Source of the DNA: Candidatus Nanopelagicales bacterium
GTDB taxonomy: Bacteria; Actinomycetota; Actinomycetes; S36-B12
Length of the DNA: 64,000 nt
NCBI GenBank assembly: GCA_018402075.1
Contig: JAGYJP010000001.1
Span: 701,205-765,204, forward strand
Direction: 5' to 3'
In this document: positions 1-7,589 of the stretch, piece by piece
How positions within the stretch are numbered: the first letter of the stretch is position 1
How the letters are laid out: every line of letters begins with the position of its first letter
The notes under the pieces: generated by a model
Told to the model about the DNA's origin: nothing
What the model saw: the letters and a program-made list of their open reading frames with translations, nothing else
Databases searched by the model: none
Position numbers and translations under genes: made by a program

Positions 1-148
1 AGAGTTGACCAACCAACACCACAACGAGGACTCCAGCGAGCGGCCAACCCCTCCACCCCAACCCGGCAGCAAGTAACACAAAAACAACAGTCACAACTGC
101 GGTTGGCGCAGCATGACTTGCCTTGAGGAAGCCCTTAAGTCGTGTAAT
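1..148 (-). CDS. UbiA-like prenyltransferase, N-terminal part only (runs off the left edge)
   Basis: Forty-nine codons are visible, read leftward and cut by the window edge. The peptide begins (I)TRLKGFLKASHAAPTAV and then becomes strongly hydrophobic, ending in VLVVVLVGQL. Actinobacterial UbiA-family membrane prenyltransferases typically start with a short basic segment, a (C/S)HxxPTxxVT stretch and a first membrane helix leading to a GQL-like motif, and this agrees. The family transfers prenyl groups to aromatic acceptors in the membrane. No ATG, GTG or TTG lies in frame near the start. The best candidate is an ATT codon at 146-148, six bases after a perfect GGGGAGG ribosome binding site. 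An ATT start is rare, so CTG or a more distal GTG remain possible. The family call rests on one short region only. Confidence 0.5.
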   Translation of the reverse strand, partial: MTRLKGFLKASHAAPTAVVTVVFVLLAAGLGWRGWPLAGVLVVVLVGQL

Positions 149-561
149 TTTGCACCTCCCCAGCCATGAACAGGAGACACATCACTCCACACAAGATGGC
201 TGGGTGCCCCCCGTTATAACCGCATCTCCCCGACATGTGAGTCACGATAGTTCACGGGCATGGAAAAAGATTGAAATAGAACTCAGAGCGATTCACAGGC
301 CAAGTGGACTGTACGTCACGACTGTGTGAAGCCTTATGAAATTTTGGCGCCATGTGAATTGTTCGTGTCGGTGCTGTGACTGCTGCCACCGGTATCAGCC
401 GACTAGTCGCACTATCAGTCACCGAGCCCGGAGATCCTTCTGAACCGACAGCTACCTTGGAAATTTTTCAACCAACTCAATTTTATTTAACCCATCAACT
501 AAAGCACAAGATGCGGGGGTTCGCACAATCGAGAAATACCGGCATGATGCTGCCCGTAGAT
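149..561. other. intergenic region, no gene recognised
   Basis: About 410 bases lie between the UbiA-like gene and the end of the FAD-linked oxidase gene, both leftward. Short open frames on the plus strand show no recognisable protein, have no convincing ribosome binding site and differ from the neighbours in composition. The stretch should hold the promoter of the UbiA-like gene. I see no tRNA, strong hairpin or repeat in it. Confidence 0.5.
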
Positions 562-1959
562 TTACCAGCGAGGCAATGATTTGCCTGGATTAAGAATTCC
601 CTGCGGATCCCAAGCACTCTTAATTCTGGCATGCAGACCAATGGCAACGTCATCCAATTCACGAGCAAGCGCCTCCCTCTTGAGGTTACCTACTCCGTGC
701 TCACCAGTGACGGTTCCATCCAGGGCCAATGCAACTTCCAGAATGTCATCGAAGGCAAGCAGTCCTCTGGCGGCTGCCTCCTGATCTCCCCGCTCGGTCA
801 CAATTGTCGGGTGCAGGTTTCCATCACCGGCATGGCCGAAAGTACAGATGGTTACATCCCTGTGCGCAGCAATGTCTTGAATGCGCACCATGGCTTCAGC
901 AAGATTGGAGCGAGGTACCGCAATATCGTCGAGCAACCAATCACCTTTGGCTTCAATAGCGAGAATGGCCATTCGTCGGGCCCCGAGAAGCATTTCAGAT
1001 TCTGCTTTGTCTTCAGATCGGTGAGTAAGACTGGCACCGTGCTGCTCGCAAATCTGCATTAGTCGATCAGCATCGGCCAGTGAACTGCCTAAACCGGAAT
1101 CTGTTTGGGCCACGAGAAGGGCCCCTGCACTGGTATCTAGTCCCATTGGGCGCCACTCTTCTACAACCTGAAGAGTTTTTTGATCCATGAGCTCAAGCAT
1201 GCTTGGTGTGAGCTCGGACATGATGGCTGAGGAAGCTCGACCTGCGTCAGCGACATTGTCAAAAACTGCAACAGCCGTGGTCGCAGGCGCAGGCATGGGG
1301 CGTAAGCGCAGCCTTGCCATGGTGACAATTCCCAGCGTGCCACCCGAGCCGACCATAAGCCCTGCTAAGTCATATCCAGCGACTCCTTTAATTGTGCGTC
1401 TACCCAGACGGGTTATCTGCCCGTCAGCCATCACTACTTCAAGCCCTAAAACAGCATCCCTGGTCACGCCGTATTTCACACAACACAATCCCCCCGCATT
1501 GGTGTTGACATTTCCACCAATTGAACAGAAATCCTTACTAGCAGGATCTGGTGCGTACCACATTCCAGAACGCGCAACGTACTCACGTAATTCAGTATTG
1601 AGAATTCCTGGCTGAGTTTCAACGTACCCGTCATCAACATTCACGGCAAGAACATCGCTCATTCGCTCAACACAGAGAACGAGCGAGCCATCAATTGCAT
1701 TACTACCGCCACTAAGCCCCGAGCCGGCACCACGAGGAATGACCGGCACTCGGAACGTGTGGGCCGCCGCCATGACCGCAGATACCTCTTCGGTGGAGCG
1801 GGGAAATACCACTGCGAATGGCTCACCTGCAGCCGAACCAGTTGAGCGATCACGTGAATAGGAGCGCAAAATATCAGGGTCAGTCACAATATCTCGGTCT
1901 TGTAAGACTGCCTCGCAGGCCGCCAACACTGAATCTTCGGGTAACACATCGCAAACCAT
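562..1959 (-). CDS. FAD-linked oxidase, GlcD / D-lactate dehydrogenase type
   Basis: The 465-residue protein belongs to the GlcD branch of FAD_binding_4 / FAD-oxidase_C flavoproteins, which oxidise 2-hydroxy acids such as glycolate or D-lactate. Residues about 45-215 form the FAD-binding PCMH domain with the PP-loop PRGAGSGLSGG near residue 75 and PDPASKD..IGGNVNTNAGG near 137-158. The C-terminal cap and active-site half carries GHAGDGNLHP (about 379) and TGEHGVG (about 420), which are diagnostic for the subfamily. Length fits single-subunit GlcD/Dld proteins. No GlcE or GlcF partner lies next to it, so the electron acceptor and exact substrate cannot be told. The ATG start is preceded by GGTGGCGTT. 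Confidence 0.88.
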   Translation of the reverse strand: MVCDVLPEDSVLAACEAVLQDRDIVTDPDILRSYSRDRSTGSAAGEPFAVVFPRSTEEVSAVMAAAHTFRVPVIPRGAGSGLSGGSNAIDGSLVLCVERMSDVLAVNVDDGYVETQPGILNTELREYVARSGMWYAPDPASKDFCSIGGNVNTNAGGLCCVKYGVTRDAVLGLEVVMADGQITRLGRRTIKGVAGYDLAGLMVGSGGTLGIVTMARLRLRPMPAPATTAVAVFDNVADAGRASSAIMSELTPSMLELMDQKTLQVVEEWRPMGLDTSAGALLVAQTDSGLGSSLADADRLMQICEQHGASLTHRSEDKAESEMLLGARRMAILAIEAKGDWLLDDIAVPRSNLAEAMVRIQDIAAHRDVTICTFGHAGDGNLHPTIVTERGDQEAAARGLLAFDDILEVALALDGTVTGEHGVGNLKREALARELDDVAIGLHARIKSAWDPQGILNPGKSLPRW

Positions 1960-2253
1960 AACGCCACCAGGCCAATGGCGTGCAGACCCTAACCCGAGTG
2001 GCTAAGCCACCATTTGGATTTGTCTGATCGAATAAGTAAATAACAAAGCCATGAGGGGTCAACCGGGCAATGGATAAATTTTTTGGCACTTGCGCACCGC
2101 ATTTATCGCCAGCGGTCTAGTCCACTTAGCGGTCCAGAGATGATCCAAGTGGCAATATTTAACAATGAAAATTTTTCGAATCCGAACGGAAACCACATTG
2201 CAAAATGTGGTATTCGGGGGCCGTCACCACCGCAATCGAAATAGACTAAGCCG
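1960..2253. other. intergenic region upstream of the FAD-linked oxidase
   Basis: Nearly 300 bases separate the divergent oxidase gene and the truncated peptidase gene. I find no coding region with a recognisable product and no strong repeat. It presumably holds the oxidase promoter. Confidence 0.4.
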
Positions 2254-2496
2254 ATGTCAATAACGGATGTGCGAGTCCAGTCCAACGTCGATGTACCCAT
2301 GAGAGATGGGTGCCAACTCAAGGCAGATATTTACCACCCCGCTACGAGTGAACCAGCGCCTGCGCTGCTTATGCGTCTTCCATATGCAAAGGAACTTGCC
2401 GAGACAAACGTGTACGCGCATCCGGCTTGGTTTGCAGCTCGCGGGTATCTCGTGGCCTTAAAAATTTGCAGGCGTGGAGTTTCACGAGATGGTTAA
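2254..2496 (+). pseudogene. truncated S15-family peptidase (CocE/NonD-type hydrolase) remnant
   Basis: Only about 80 residues remain of a protein normally 500 to 600 long. The segment VDVPMRDGCQLKADIYHPA..PALLMRLPYAKEL...WFAARGYLVAL matches the very N-terminal part of X-Pro dipeptidyl-peptidase/CocE alpha/beta hydrolases, where a VPMRDGVxLxADxYxP strand precedes RTPYxK and FAARGYxVVxxDxRGxGxS. The DxRGxG element is already damaged here (KICRRGVS) and a TAA stop follows at once. The catalytic Ser, Asp and His parts are absent, and the DNA after 2496 shows no resemblance to the rest of the family. The ATG has no convincing ribosome binding site. I regard it as a gene fragment left by a deletion or insertion. 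Confidence 0.6.
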
Positions 2497-2530
2497 CCCG
2501 CTGTCCCACGTTATCGATCACACTTAGTCA

Positions 2531-2555
2531 GGCCAACAGTCAAGGATTGTTGGCC
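2531..2555. repeat. inverted repeat, 8-bp perfect stem
   Basis: GGCCAACA at 2531-2538 is followed by its exact reverse complement TGTTGGCC at 2548-2555 with a 9-base loop. No run of T follows on either side, so it is a poor intrinsic terminator. It lies between the truncated peptidase remnant and the small orphan gene and could be a leftover end of a mobile element or simply a chance hairpin. Confidence 0.35.
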
Positions 2556-2586
2556 AGAGCAATGTTTCTCCGCCAAGGAGCAACTA

Positions 2587-2790
2587 ATGAGTAAGTTGCC
2601 AGAGATGGGTGACCCTACACAGGAGGAAGCCGCGCAAAACCGCATCAGGATCGAAAAAATGAACACCCAAACAGGGAGGAGAAACCGAAACTTCAAGTTC
2701 ACGGCCAAAAATGAAGGCTTAGATTCCGGACCCACGCATAACGAGCACTTAATAGCACCTTTCAAAGTCAGAGTCACGATTGAGGAGTAA
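2587..2790 (+). CDS. small orphan protein, function unknown
   Basis: A 67-residue charged protein that I do not recognise. It begins MSKLPEMGDPTQEEAAQNR, is rich in Asn, Arg, Lys and Glu, and has no signal peptide or membrane helix. The reason to list it is a good ribosome binding site, AAGGAG, about eight bases ahead of the ATG. Two bits of its DNA recur in the tRNA-Thr island further right: the 15-mer TGCCAGAGATGGGTG (2597-2611, again at 13031-13045) and a tRNA-Thr-like stretch at 2726-2745. This makes debris of a mobile element an equally good explanation. Confidence 0.3.
   Translation: MSKLPEMGDPTQEEAAQNRIRIEKMNTQTGRRNRNFKFTAKNEGLDSGPTHNEHLIAPFKVRVTIEE
2726..2745. repeat. tRNA-Thr-like 20-nt segment (possible old attachment-site relic)
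   Basis: CCGGACCCACGCATAACGAG matches 18 of 20 bases of CCGGACCTACGCATTACGAG, which lies inside the direct repeats formed by the tRNA-Thr 3' part at 11558 and 15047. It is in the same orientation as those. The surrounding bases do not fold into a tRNA and similarity stops on both sides. It may be a decayed third copy of the attachment core, or coincidence. Confidence 0.35.
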
Positions 2791-2807
2791 TGTGCGCGTA
2801 CCGGATC

Positions 2808-2872
2808 TTTCAATTCCAGTGTTCAATGCCAATGTTCAATGCCAATGTTCAATGCCAGTGTTCAATGCCAAT
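2808..2872. repeat. 13-nt tandem repeat just upstream of trpB2
   Basis: The unit GTTCAATGCCAAT is repeated head to tail: copies at 2821, 2834, 2847 (with one G for A) and 2860, plus a degenerate copy at 2808. It ends about 24 bases before the trpB start, so it sits in the promoter or untranslated leader. Each copy holds an ATG, which creates in-frame upstream ATGs that are probably not used. It may serve as a regulator-binding array, or vary in copy number by slippage. Confidence 0.85.
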
Positions 2873-2895
2873 GTTTCGTGAGAAAGGGATGCCCA

Positions 2896-4272
2896 ATGGA
2901 TGACACCGTTCGTCAACACAAGTACGTACTTACCGAAGATCAGATGCCCACCACTTGGTACAACATCATTCCTGACTTGCCGGCACCCCCGCCTCCACCT
3001 TTGCACCCTGGGCGCTTAGATCCCGTTGGCCCCGAAGATTTGGCGCCGTTATTCCCCATGGAATTAATCATGCAAGAGGTCTCATCGGATCGATTTATTG
3101 AAATTCCCGGCGGAGTATTAGACGTGTATCGCCAGTGGCGGCCATCACCGTTGTTTCGCGCGCATCGCCTGGAGAAGGCGCTGGGTACCCCCGCACGTAT
3201 TTATTACAAGTACGAAGGTGTTTCACCCGCAGGTTCACACAAGCCGAACACGGCCGTCCCACAGGCCTACTACAACAAGAAGGAAGGCACCAAACTCCTC
3301 ACCACTGAAACAGGTGCGGGTCAATGGGGAACTGCACTGTCATTTGCCTGTGCTCTATATGACCTTGAGTGCGAGGTGTGGCAGGTCGGTGCATCTTTTG
3401 ACTCAAAGCCGTACCGCCGGCTGATGATTGAAGCATTCGGCGCAAAAGTTCACCGGTCGCCATCGGATGTCACCGAGATCGGTCGACAACTGGCCCAAGA
3501 CCCGCGCAATTGGTCAGGCTCCCTGGGCATTGCAATCTCTGAAGCAGTTGAAGTTGCTGCCACCCACGCCGACACCCGCTACGCCCTTGGCTCCGTTCTC
3601 AACCATGTGCTGCTGCATCAAACGATTATCGGTGAGGAAGCCATCTTGCAAATGCAAATGGCCGGCGACACTCCCACCATGATCGTTGGTTGCACCGGCG
3701 GTGGTTCAAACTTCGGCGGGCTCTCATTCCCCTTCATCCGTGAGAAGTTGGCCGGGAAAATCTCGCCACGAATCGTTGCTACCGAACCAACCTCTTGCCC
3801 TTCGCTCACGCGCGGCGAGTACCGATACGACTTCGGTGACACCGCGGGCATGACACCGCTCATGAAGATGCACACACTGGGCCACGATTTCATTCCAGAT
3901 CCAATTCACGCAGGTGGTCTGCGCTATCACGGGATGTCACCACTTGTGTCACACATGTATGAATTAGGCATGATGGACGCAGTCGCTGTTCCGCAGACCG
4001 AATGTTTCGCAGCAGCTATCCAGTTTGCCCGCACCGAGGGAATCGTGCCGGCACCTGAACCAACCCATGCAATTGCGGTCGCTATCCGTGAAGCACTCAA
4101 GGCCAAGGAAACCGGTGAAGAAACAGTGATTCTGACCGCACTATGCGGGCACGGCCACTTTGACCTACCCGCCTATGACCAGTACCTGCGCGGTGAGATG
4201 ACCGATGAAATCTTCTCGGATGCTCGGCTGGCCGAAGCAATGTCAGCCGTGCCAGAGGTTTCATTCCCTTAA
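2896..4272 (+). CDS. TrpB-like PLP-dependent enzyme (tryptophan synthase beta chain, TrpB2 type)
   Basis: The product has 458 residues and joins indole and serine to tryptophan, or acts as a stand-alone beta-elimination enzyme. The TrpB2 subgroup is shown by its length (TrpB1 is about 400), the proline-rich LPAPPPPPLHPG near residue 35, LFP, the YYKYEGVSPAGSHKPN loop carrying the Schiff-base Lys (HKPN), the ETGAGQWG catalytic loop with Glu, and the phosphate-binding GCTGGGSN. No trpA or other trp gene is adjacent, as is usual for TrpB2. I chose the ATG at 2896 because AGAAAGGGA stands seven bases ahead. Earlier in-frame ATGs fall inside the 13-nt repeat and would add a 19-residue tail with no family similarity. 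Confidence 0.9.
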   Translation: MDDTVRQHKYVLTEDQMPTTWYNIIPDLPAPPPPPLHPGRLDPVGPEDLAPLFPMELIMQEVSSDRFIEIPGGVLDVYRQWRPSPLFRAHRLEKALGTPARIYYKYEGVSPAGSHKPNTAVPQAYYNKKEGTKLLTTETGAGQWGTALSFACALYDLECEVWQVGASFDSKPYRRLMIEAFGAKVHRSPSDVTEIGRQLAQDPRNWSGSLGIAISEAVEVAATHADTRYALGSVLNHVLLHQTIIGEEAILQMQMAGDTPTMIVGCTGGGSNFGGLSFPFIREKLAGKISPRIVATEPTSCPSLTRGEYRYDFGDTAGMTPLMKMHTLGHDFIPDPIHAGGLRYHGMSPLVSHMYELGMMDAVAVPQTECFAAAIQFARTEGIVPAPEPTHAIAVAIREALKAKETGEETVILTALCGHGHFDLPAYDQYLRGEMTDEIFSDARLAEAMSAVPEVSFP

Positions 4273-4278
4273 AAGACC

Positions 4279-4307
4279 GGTTAGTGAAGGTTCTTAACCC
4301 GCTTTTT
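4279..4307 (+). terminator. weak intrinsic terminator after trpB2
   Basis: GGTTA (4279-4283) pairs with TAACC (4295-4299) and is followed by CGC and TTTTT at 4303-4307. The stem is short and the T run overlaps the stop codon of the convergent pntB gene. It is the only terminator-like element in the 33-base gap. Confidence 0.35.
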
Positions 4308-5724
4308 AAAGGTCCCGAACGATGTCGTCGACTCTGTCCTTCGCATCGCCGAAGAGCATCGCTGAGTTTTCATTGAAGAACAGCGGATTCTGCACACCGG
4401 CATAGCCCGATGCCATGGAGCGCTTGAACACGATCACGTCATTGGCGTTCCAGACACGCAGCACCGGCATACCGGCAATTGGGCTTCCGGGATCAGTCTC
4501 CGCCGCAGGGTTCACTGTGTCATTCGCACCGATCACGAGCACCACATCGGTGTCTCCGAAATCGTCGTTGATCTCGTCCATCTCGAGCACGATGTCGTAA
4601 GGCACCTTCGCTTCTGCGAGGAGGACATTCATATGACCAGGCAGGCGACCTGCGACCGGGTGAATGCCAAAGCGCACCGTGGTGCCGTTCTCGCGCAGTT
4701 TGCGGGTGAGCTCGGCAACGCCGTATTGCGCCTGAGCAACGGCCATGCCGTAACCCGGTGTGATGATCACTGACTTCGCATTACGCAACATCTCTGCTGT
4801 CTCAGCCGCGGTCACCTCACGGTGGTCGCCGTAGTCCGTGTCCTCAGCTGGCCCAGCTTCGATGCCAAACCCACCGGCAATGACCGAGATGAAAGAGCGG
4901 TTCATCGCCTTGCACATTATGTAGGACAGGTAAGCGCCCGAGGAGCCCACGAGTGCACCGGTAACGATCAGCAGATCATTTCCGAGAAGGAAGCCCGCGG
5001 ACGCCGCAGCCCAGCCGGAGTAGCTATTGAGCATTGATACAACCACGGGCATGTCACCGCCACCAATGGAGGCAACCAGGTGCCATCCAAGGGCCAGAGC
5101 GATGACCGTCACCACGATCAGCAGCCAGAGCTCCGGGTTGATGACAAACCACACGGTGAGAACCAGGAAGACAACGAGTGCACCGATGTTCAGAATGTTC
5201 TTCCCGGGCAGCACGAGTGGATTCGACTTCAGCCGGCCCGACAGTTTGCCGTACGCGACGATTGAGCCGGTGAAAGTCACTGCGCCGATAAAGACACCGA
5301 CAAAGACCTCAACGCTGTGGATTCCGAGAGTTCCTTCCGCGGTGAGCAGGGCAATTTCCTCTGGACTGCCGCCACCCTCAATGAGCAAGTAGCCATTCCA
5401 GCCCACCAGCACGGCCGCCAGGCCGACAAAGGAGTGCAGGAGTGCGATGAGCTCGGGCATGCCCGTCATCTCGACGACTCGTGCCCGCCACAGGCCAATG
5501 GCAGCGCCGACGACCATGGCTACACCGATCAGGATCAGGCCGAGGGATTCGATATTGCGATCGATAGCAAGAGCGATCGTGGCGACGAGCGCAACTGCCA
5601 TACCCGCTATCCCGTAGGTGTTACCCGCCTTGGCGGTCTCATGCTTGGACAGGCCGGCAAGGGCGAGGATGAAGAGCAGTGCGGCAACTAGGAAGGCTGC
5701 CTGTGCGAGGGATTCAATAGACAT
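4306..5724 (-). CDS. pntB: NAD(P) transhydrogenase subunit beta
   Basis: PntB (472 residues) carries the membrane domain II and the NADP(H)-binding domain III of the proton-translocating transhydrogenase, which uses the proton-motive force to make NADPH from NADH. The first 260 or so residues form about nine hydrophobic helices. After a linker, the Rossmann domain III shows [42 protein letters not shown]-like [22 protein letters not shown] and the final [19 protein letters not shown], all hallmark motifs. It begins four bases after the pntA stop, so the pair forms one operon. Length equals the E. coli subunit. Confidence 0.95.
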   Translation of the reverse strand: MSIESLAQAAFLVAALLFILALAGLSKHETAKAGNTYGIAGMAVALVATIALAIDRNIESLGLILIGVAMVVGAAIGLWRARVVEMTGMPELIALLHSFVGLAAVLVGWNGYLLIEGGGSPEEIALLTAEGTLGIHSVEVFVGVFIGAVTFTGSIVAYGKLSGRLKSNPLVLPGKNILNIGALVVFLVLTVWFVINPELWLLIVVTVIALALGWHLVASIGGGDMPVVVSMLNSYSGWAAASAGFLLGNDLLIVTGALVGSSGAYLSYIMCKAMNRSFISVIAGGFGIEAGPAEDTDYGDHREVTAAETAEMLRNAKSVIITPGYGMAVAQAQYGVAELTRKLRENGTTVRFGIHPVAGRLPGHMNVLLAEAKVPYDIVLEMDEINDDFGDTDVVLVIGANDTVNPAAETDPGSPIAGMPVLRVWNANDVIVFKRSMASGYAGVQNPLFFNENSAMLFGDAKDRVDDIVRDL

Positions 5725-5728
5725 GTGC

Positions 5729-7258
5729 TCAACTCCTCGAGAACATTGAGAGCATTCGGCGCGTCACGGCAAAGCCGCCGAACACGTTAATGCTGGCCAC
5801 TAGGACTGCGACGAACGCCAAGACCGTGATCGCGGTGTTGCCGTGGCCGATCTGAAGGAGCGCGCCGACGACGATGATGCCTGAGATCGCATTGGTAACC
5901 GACATCAGCGGTGTATGCAATGCGTGATGCACGCTGCCGATCACGTAGTTCCCGATCACGATTGCCAAGACGAAGACAGTGAGGTGCACGCGAAAGGAGG
6001 GAGGCGATGCTGCAACCAGAAGTAGCAAAATCGCGGCGCCAATGCCAACGTAAGTGAATCGACGCGAGGAGCTCATGGGCACCTTGACCGGCGACGCTTC
6101 CACGATCACCTGCTCCGCTGCTGCTTGCGTGGGTGCTGCAGACACCTGCACGGCGGGTGGCGGCCACGTGACCTCGCCATCGCGAGCAACCGTGATACCG
6201 CGCTGCACCACGTCGTCCCAGTCGATGACAAGCACGCCATCTTTACCAGGGGTCATGAGCTTCATCAGATTAACGAGGTTGGTGCCGAAGAGTTGCGATG
6301 CCTGCGCCGCAAGGCGCCCCGGCAGATCGGTGTAGCCAATGATCGTGACTCCATTGGCCGTGACCACGACCTCGCCCTTCACCGTGCCCTCAACATTGCC
6401 ACCATTAGCCGCGGCCATGTCGACGATTACGCTGCCGCGCTTCATGCTCGCGACCATCTCGGCGGTAATCAGGATCGGAGCTGCGCGCCCAGGAATCAAT
6501 GCGGTGGTAATGATGATGTCGATTTCCGGGGCCCACTTGGCGTAGAGGGCCGCGGCGCGCGCGTTGTAGTCGTCGGACATTTCCTTGGCGTAGCCGGTTG
6601 ACGAAACCTCAACATCGGCGGCTTCAACTTCCAAGTACTTGCCACCGAGGGACACCACCTGGTCGGCAACTTCGGGACGCGGATCAGTGGCGTAGACGAT
6701 TGCGCCCATGCCGCCGGCAGTTCCGATGGCAGCCAGGCCCGCCACACCCACACCGGCCACGAGCACCTTGGCGGGAGGCACCTTGCCGGCCGCCGTGATC
6801 TGCCCGGTGAAGAATCGACCGAAAGCATTTGCCGCCTCGATCACCGCGCGGTATCCCGCGATATTGGCCATTGAGCTCAGGACGTCCAGTGACTGGGCGC
6901 GCGAGATACGCGGTACGGCATCCATGGCCAGCGCGGTGATACGCCGACGCGCCAGATCCGCGACCAGTTCAGGGTTGAGCGCTGGGCTGACCAAGGAGAT
7001 GAGGGTCGTGCCTTCGCGGAGTCGATCAAGTTGCGCAGCTGACGGCGCGTTAATCCCGAAGACGATGTCTGCGGTGGCGGCATCTCCGATCGATGCTCCC
7101 GCGGCAACGTATGAATCATCTGAGAATGATGATGCGGCACCTGCGCCTGCTTCGATCACGACGCTGTAACCGAGCTCAATCAGCTTCTCGACGGTGGTGG
7201 GCGTGGCTGCCACCCGGGTCTCCCCGGGAAGTGCCTCTTTGAGGACTCCGATGATCAT
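5729..7258 (-). CDS. pntA: NAD(P) transhydrogenase subunit alpha
   Basis: PntA (509 residues) combines the soluble NAD(H)-binding domain I with the membrane part. The N-terminal 370 residues resemble alanine dehydrogenase, with the [14 protein letters not shown] dinucleotide-binding motif near residue 165, [13 protein letters not shown] and the [13 protein letters not shown] loop. A Pro/Ala-rich linker follows, then four C-terminal hydrophobic helices (from about 400), which are a separate gene in two-part alpha systems but fused here as in E. coli. It is the first gene of the pntAB operon. The leader contains a 7-bp hairpin at 7285-7303. Confidence 0.95.
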   Translation of the reverse strand: MIIGVLKEALPGETRVAATPTTVEKLIELGYSVVIEAGAGAASSFSDDSYVAAGASIGDAATADIVFGINAPSAAQLDRLREGTTLISLVSPALNPELVADLARRRITALAMDAVPRISRAQSLDVLSSMANIAGYRAVIEAANAFGRFFTGQITAAGKVPPAKVLVAGVGVAGLAAIGTAGGMGAIVYATDPRPEVADQVVSLGGKYLEVEAADVEVSSTGYAKEMSDDYNARAAALYAKWAPEIDIIITTALIPGRAAPILITAEMVASMKRGSVIVDMAAANGGNVEGTVKGEVVVTANGVTIIGYTDLPGRLAAQASQLFGTNLVNLMKLMTPGKDGVLVIDWDDVVQRGITVARDGEVTWPPPAVQVSAAPTQAAAEQVIVEASPVKVPMSSSRRFTYVGIGAAILLLLVAASPPSFRVHLTVFVLAIVIGNYVIGSVHHALHTPLMSVTNAISGIIVVGALLQIGHGNTAITVLAFVAVLVASINVFGGFAVTRRMLSMFSRS

Positions 7259-7589
7259 TGAACACTCCCAATGTCAAGAGATGAGGGCTGCACGGCGCAG
7301 CCCAAGGCGTCAATATAGTGGTGAGGGCCGTAGTGCACCCACCGAGGGGAATAGGCGAAACCTAGACAATCAGAATCACCACTCGGCCCCACCAGGAAAC
7401 GTCACTCTCGCGGAATTTAACCCGAGTAACTTTAGCTGCGCTCCGTCCCACCCAGGACCCACGCAATAGGAGTACCTGACGAAAGCCTCCGTCATTGCTT
7501 GATATGCGATTTCAATCGAATTTCATTGGCTTTGCTGTTCGTTGATGTACGCCATGAATCATCCAGGGCTCAATGGGCTAAGGGCGCAA
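7259..7589. other. intergenic region with pntA leader and promoter
   Basis: About 330 bases lie between pntA and the end of the secreted-protein gene, both leftward. I find no convincing gene. The pntA-proximal part has the hairpin listed separately. An AT-rich CTATAT element lies about 60 bases upstream of pntA and could be a -10 box. The remainder is featureless to me. Confidence 0.4.
7285..7303 (-). promoter_or_regulatory. hairpin in the pntA 5' leader
   Basis: GGGCTGC (7285-7291) and GCAGCCC (7297-7303) form a perfect 7-bp GC-rich stem with a 5-base loop. It sits about 27 bases before the pntA start. In the transcript it could affect message stability or translation. It has no T run and is not a terminator. 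Confidence 0.35.

Noticed and set aside
123..579. Two short plus-strand frames (123-329, 376-579)
   Set aside because: No ribosome binding site, no recognisable product, one runs into the oxidase gene; the real signal here is the leftward UbiA-like start.
2531..2555. Intrinsic terminator
   Set aside because: The stem is good but no T run follows on either strand and no intact gene ends there.
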